A stretch of 9,975 nt of DNA, taken from contig JAEYVN010000397.1 of assembly GCA_023431725.1 (NCBI GenBank), positions 1 through 9,975 on the forward strand. Reading direction: 5' to 3'. The notes under the pieces were generated by a model. It worked only from the letters and a program-made list of their open reading frames with translations, did not search any database and was not told the DNA's origin. Positions 7,533-9,975 of the stretch are shown in pieces. This DNA comes from Pseudomonadota bacterium (GTDB lineage: Bacteria > Pseudomonadota > Alphaproteobacteria > Rhizobiales > Xanthobacteraceae). A program made the position numbers and the translations under genes. Within the stretch, counting starts at the first letter, position 1; every line of letters starts with the position of its first letter.

Positions 7533-7919
7533 TCAGCGCCCGACATGCGCGATGGAGGAAATCTCGACCAGGAATTCCGGCCGCACCAGATCGGCGCGGA
7601 TGCAATAGCGCGCCGGCGGCTGGCTCGGAAAATACTCGCGATAGACTTCGTTCATCGCCGCATAATCGGAAAGGTCCTTCAGGAAGATCGAATTGAACGT
7701 GATGTCGGCCATGGTGCCGCCGGCGGTTTCAACCACCGACTTGATCGCATCGAGCACCGCGCGCGTCTGTGCCTTCACATCGCCGACGCCGACCGTCTTG
7801 CCGTCCGTGTCCATCGCCAGCATGCCGGACACATAGACGACGCCATCGGCCTTGGTGCCGGGTGAGTAAGGTGCGAGCGGCGGTGGCGAGCCAGCGGGGA
7901 TGATCGTTTCTTTCGGCAT
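7533..7919 (-). CDS. rutC: RutC-like RidA-family protein (aminoacrylate deaminase type)
   Basis: This is a 128-residue RidA/YjgF-family protein, the same length as E. coli RutC. It resembles RutC more than general RidA: it opens [11 protein letters not shown] and carries [15 protein letters not shown] and TFNSIF blocks that I recall from RutC. The expected active-site residues are present: Tyr18, Ser31, Asn90, Arg104 in PARYCI (binds the substrate carboxylate), Cys106 and Glu119. RutC removes the toxic enamine 3-aminoacrylate formed during pyrimidine breakdown; wider RidA proteins deaminate enamines from amino acids. A TTG codon lies just upstream at 7922, but the ATG at 7919 matches the RutC start and has GGAG 7 nt before it. 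It is the first of three close-packed genes and begins 47 nt after folC, so it may be read from the accD-folC message or from a promoter inside folC. No RutA or RutB gene is visible. Confidence 0.85.
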   Translation of the reverse strand: MPKETIIPAGSPPPLAPYSPGTKADGVVYVSGMLAMDTDGKTVGVGDVKAQTRAVLDAIKSVVETAGGTMADITFNSIFLKDLSDYAAMNEVYREYFPSQPPARYCIRADLVRPEFLVEISSIAHVGR

Positions 7920-7937
7920 CAATGGTCTCCAAGGATA

Positions 7938-7949
7938 GAAAGCGTTTGC
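7938..7949 (-). promoter_or_regulatory. candidate LacI/PurR-type operator before rutC
   Basis: On the minus strand the folC-rutC gap reads GCAAACGCTTTC, one mismatch from the PurR operator core GCAAACGTTTTC as I remember it; it also keeps the central CG shared by LacI-family sites. It ends 18 nt before the rutC ATG, so a bound repressor could block transcription entering the trio. A single 12-base resemblance is weak evidence, and alphaproteobacteria generally lack a true PurR. Confidence 0.22.
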
Positions 7950-7966
7950 AAATTCGATGCCGCAAA

Positions 7967-9283
7967 TCAGGTCGGCGGCGTGTTGTTGCGCGCCAGCACA
8001 TCACCGGCGAGATAGAGGGAGCCACCGATCAGGATGCGTGGCGGTGTATCGAACGGCGAGGCCTTGATCGCCGCCAGCGCGGCTTCGACATCGTCGGCGG
8101 TTTCAGCAGGGATGCCGAGCTTGTTTGCGACCTCGGCGATCTGCTCCGGCGGAAGACTACGATCCGCATTGGGAACGGGGATGGTGTAAAGGCGCAACGC
8201 CAGCCCGCTGAAATGGCGCAGATATCCTTCGAAATCTTTCGTTCCCAACATGCCGACGATCATCACCAGCGGCTTCGGCGCACGCTCCTCGATGTCGGCG
8301 AGCGAAACAGCAACCGCACGGCCACCGTCCGGGTTGTGTCCGCCATCGAGCCAGATCTCGCTGCCTGCCGGTGCAAGCGAAACGAGGTGGCCATGCGTCA
8401 GACGCTGCAAGCGCGCCGGCCAATCGGCCTTCACCAGGCCTGCTTCATAAGCCTGCACCGGAATGCGCAAGCCGGACGCACGCAAGGCGGCGACCGCAAG
8501 GCCGGCATTCACGAATTGATGGCGGCCGGGCAGTTTCGGCCCGGGCAGGTCGAGCAGGCCATTGTCATCCTGATACACAAGACGCCGATGCTCCTCGCTA
8601 GCATTCCAATGCTCGCCGGCAACGAGAAGCGGCGCCCGCACCCGCTGCGCCGCGCGCTCGATGATCGACAGGGCTTCCGGCATCTGCGGTCCAATCACCG
8701 CGCGAACACCGCGCTTGATGATGCCGGCCTTCTCCGCCGCCACGCTTTCGATCGAGTCGCCGAGATAGTCGGCGTGATCGAGCGAGAGCGGCGTGATGAC
8801 GCTCAGCAATGGGGCATCGACGACATTGGTGGCATCGAGGCGTCCCCCGAGCCCGACTTCCAGCAACAGCACATCGGCCGGATGCCGTGAAAACAGCAAC
8901 AGGCCGGCCGCGGTCGTGATCTCGAACACCGTGATCGGCTCGCCGGCATTCACCCGCTCGCATTCCTCGAGAGTCGCGCGCAGTTCGTCATCGCCGACCA
9001 GCTTGCCGCCGTCCTCATCCGCAATCCGGAAGCGTTCGTTGAAGTGAACGAGATGCGGCGATGTATAGACATGCACATGCTGGCCGGCCGCTTCCAGGAT
9101 CGAGCGCATGAAAGCGATCGTCGAGCCCTTGCCATTCGTTCCGGCCACATGGATCACTGGCGGCAGCTTGCGCTCGGGATGATCGAGACGCGCCAACAGG
9201 CGCCACATCCGGTCGAGCGACAAATCGATCAACCGGGGATGCAGTGCGAGCAGGCGTGTCAGTGTGTCGTCAAGTGCGGCCAT
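7967..9283 (-). CDS. folC: bifunctional folylpolyglutamate synthase/dihydrofolate synthase
   Basis: This 438-residue Mur-ligase-family enzyme adds glutamate to dihydropteroate and to folates with ATP in the cytoplasm. It shows the P-loop [10 protein letters not shown] at 45-54, the [11 protein letters not shown] signature at 74-84, [13 protein letters not shown] at 141-153, SLDHADYLG at 167-175 and AAEKAGIIK at 182-190 (Lys185 is the likely carbamylated lysine). The C-terminal domain follows with [10 protein letters not shown]. Length and motifs are normal. The ATG at 9281-9283 fits the usual FolC start (about 40 residues before the P-loop), although no good ribosome binding site precedes it. 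It lies 114 nt downstream of accD on the same strand. The accD-folC pair is a recurring one in alphaproteobacteria, often at the end of a trp gene group, so the two are probably co-transcribed from upstream of the window. The RutC-like gene follows 47 nt later. Confidence 0.96.
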   Translation of the reverse strand: MAALDDTLTRLLALHPRLIDLSLDRMWRLLARLDHPERKLPPVIHVAGTNGKGSTIAFMRSILEAAGQHVHVYTSPHLVHFNERFRIADEDGGKLVGDDELRATLEECERVNAGEPITVFEITTAAGLLLFSRHPADVLLLEVGLGGRLDATNVVDAPLLSVITPLSLDHADYLGDSIESVAAEKAGIIKRGVRAVIGPQMPEALSIIERAAQRVRAPLLVAGEHWNASEEHRRLVYQDDNGLLDLPGPKLPGRHQFVNAGLAVAALRASGLRIPVQAYEAGLVKADWPARLQRLTHGHLVSLAPAGSEIWLDGGHNPDGGRAVAVSLADIEERAPKPLVMIVGMLGTKDFEGYLRHFSGLALRLYTIPVPNADRSLPPEQIAEVANKLGIPAETADDVEAALAAIKASPFDTPPRILIGGSLYLAGDVLARNNTPPT

Positions 9284-9397
9284 GCACGATCATTAGCACG
9301 CTCGTTCACTTCCGCGAAGACAAGGTGCCAAGCCTTTGCCAAAGACACGCCGGCACCCCGCCCAGACAAAGTGGAGCGATTTTCAAACAGTCAAAAG

Positions 9398-9975
9398 TCA
9401 GGCGTCGGCAACCACCGCATCGACGTCCGGCGACAGCGGGCTGGCAACCGCCGGCTCAGCCTTCGTCAGCAGGCGGCAAATGCGCGCCAGCGTCGCACGC
9501 ATCTCATGGCGATGGACCACCATGTCGACCATGCCGTGGTCTTTGAGATATTCCGCACGCTGGAAGCCGGCCGGCAATTTCTCACGGATCGTCTGTTCAA
9601 TGACGCGCGGTCCGGCAAAGCCGATCAAGGCACCTGGCTCGGCGATATGGACATCGCCCAGCATCGCATAGGATGCGGTCACGCCGCCCGTGGTCGGATT
9701 GGTCAAAACGACGATGTAAGGCTTCTTGGCTTCGCGCAGCATTTCGACCGCCACCGTCGTGCGCGGCATCTGCATCAGCGACAGAATACCTTCCTGCATG
9801 CGCGCACCACCCGACGCGGCAAAAAGAATGAAGGGCGTACCACGCTCGACCGCGGTTTCCAGTCCCTTCACCACGGCCTCACCGGCGGCCATGCCGAGCG
9901 AGCCGCCCATGAAATCGAAATCCTGGATCGCGGCGGTCACGTCGCGCTTGTAGAGCTTGCCGGTCGCAACGATCA
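9398..9975 (-). CDS. accD: acetyl-CoA carboxylase carboxyltransferase subunit beta (3' part only)
   Basis: The frame runs off the right edge; 191 C-terminal residues are visible, about two thirds of a typical AccD. The zinc-ribbon N-terminus lies outside. Visible blocks belong to the carboxyltransferase (crotonase-like) fold: [34 protein letters not shown] with LSLMQM (near 9780-9815), and the oxyanion region [18 protein letters not shown], followed by [18 protein letters not shown] and the [11 protein letters not shown] block. AccD joins AccA to transfer the carboxyl group from biotin to acetyl-CoA, giving malonyl-CoA for fatty acid synthesis. The GTG at 9938-9940 is an internal valine codon, not a start, since conserved sequence continues upstream of it. 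The tail after the RICRLL helix is short and variable. It leads the minus-strand run accD-folC-rutC-rutD-Bug as seen here. Confidence 0.96.
   Translation of the reverse strand, partial: IVATGKLYKRDVTAAIQDFDFMGGSLGMAAGEAVVKGLETAVERGTPFILFAASGGARMQEGILSLMQMPRTTVAVEMLREAKKPYIVVLTNPTTGGVTASYAMLGDVHIAEPGALIGFAGPRVIEQTIREKLPAGFQRAEYLKDHGMVDMVVHRHEMRATLARICRLLTKAEPAVASPLSPDVDAVVADA

Noticed and set aside
7531..7605. N-terminal extension of the RutD-like hydrolase (25 residues)
   Set aside because: It overlaps the conserved C-terminus of the RutC-like gene and is rich in Arg, Gly and Ala. The ATG at 7530 gives the expected family length.
7922..8890. Long plus-strand open frame (322 codons) opposite folC
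   Set aside because: folC on the minus strand has all family motifs throughout this stretch. The plus-strand translation is low in complexity and has no domain signs.
9310..9336. Sigma-54-like promoter (minus strand TGGCAC followed by TTCGC) before folC
   Set aside because: The GG and GC elements are not at the required spacing and the -12 box does not match TTGC.
9324..9357. Inverted repeat GGTGCC/GGCACC in the accD-folC gap
   Set aside because: Only 6 bp of stem around a 22-nt loop and no T-run; too weak to call a terminator or attenuator.

Overview
The window looks like chromosomal DNA of a GC-rich alphaproteobacterium, most likely a member of the Hyphomicrobiales in the Bradyrhizobium/Rhodopseudomonas/Xanthobacter sphere. 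The reasons are the addB-addA gene order with alphaproteobacterial-type proteins, the accD-folC pair next to trxA/addAB (an arrangement I recall from this order), an orphan Bug-type binding protein, and a GC-rich intergenic palindrome of a kind common there. The assignment is inference from gene content; no rRNA or other marker is present.

Left part, plus strand (1-4567): the 3' end of addB, then a complete addA overlapping it by 4 nt, then trxA behind its own probable promoter. AddA and AddB together form the helicase-nuclease that resects double-strand breaks for RecA-dependent repair. Thioredoxin is a general disulfide reductase. A perfect 12-bp stem with a GAAA loop closes this unit at 4593-4620.

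Middle, plus strand (4669-5700): a LigC-type ATP-dependent DNA ligase of 343 residues. It starts without an obvious ribosome binding site, but its ATG overlaps the stop of a 13-codon upstream ORF. A 14-bp perfect palindrome (5720-5752) separates it from the convergent minus-strand genes.

Right part, minus strand, read from high to low coordinates: accD (3' end, cut by the window edge), folC, then a tightly packed trio: a RutC-like RidA protein, a RutD-like alpha/beta hydrolase and a periplasmic Bug/TctC substrate-binding protein. Gaps are 114, 47 and 2 nt, and the last pair overlaps by 4 nt. AccD serves fatty acid synthesis (malonyl-CoA) and FolC folate polyglutamylation; the trio looks catabolic. 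It carries the last two enzyme types of the Rut pyrimidine pathway without RutA or RutB in view.

Coding density is very high and no gene-free stretch reaches 300 bases. Most of the window is ordinary housekeeping. The parts worth a second look are the rutC-rutD-Bug trio, the solitary ligC, and the control signals between them. I see no insertion sequence, CRISPR array, tRNA, rRNA or phage gene.
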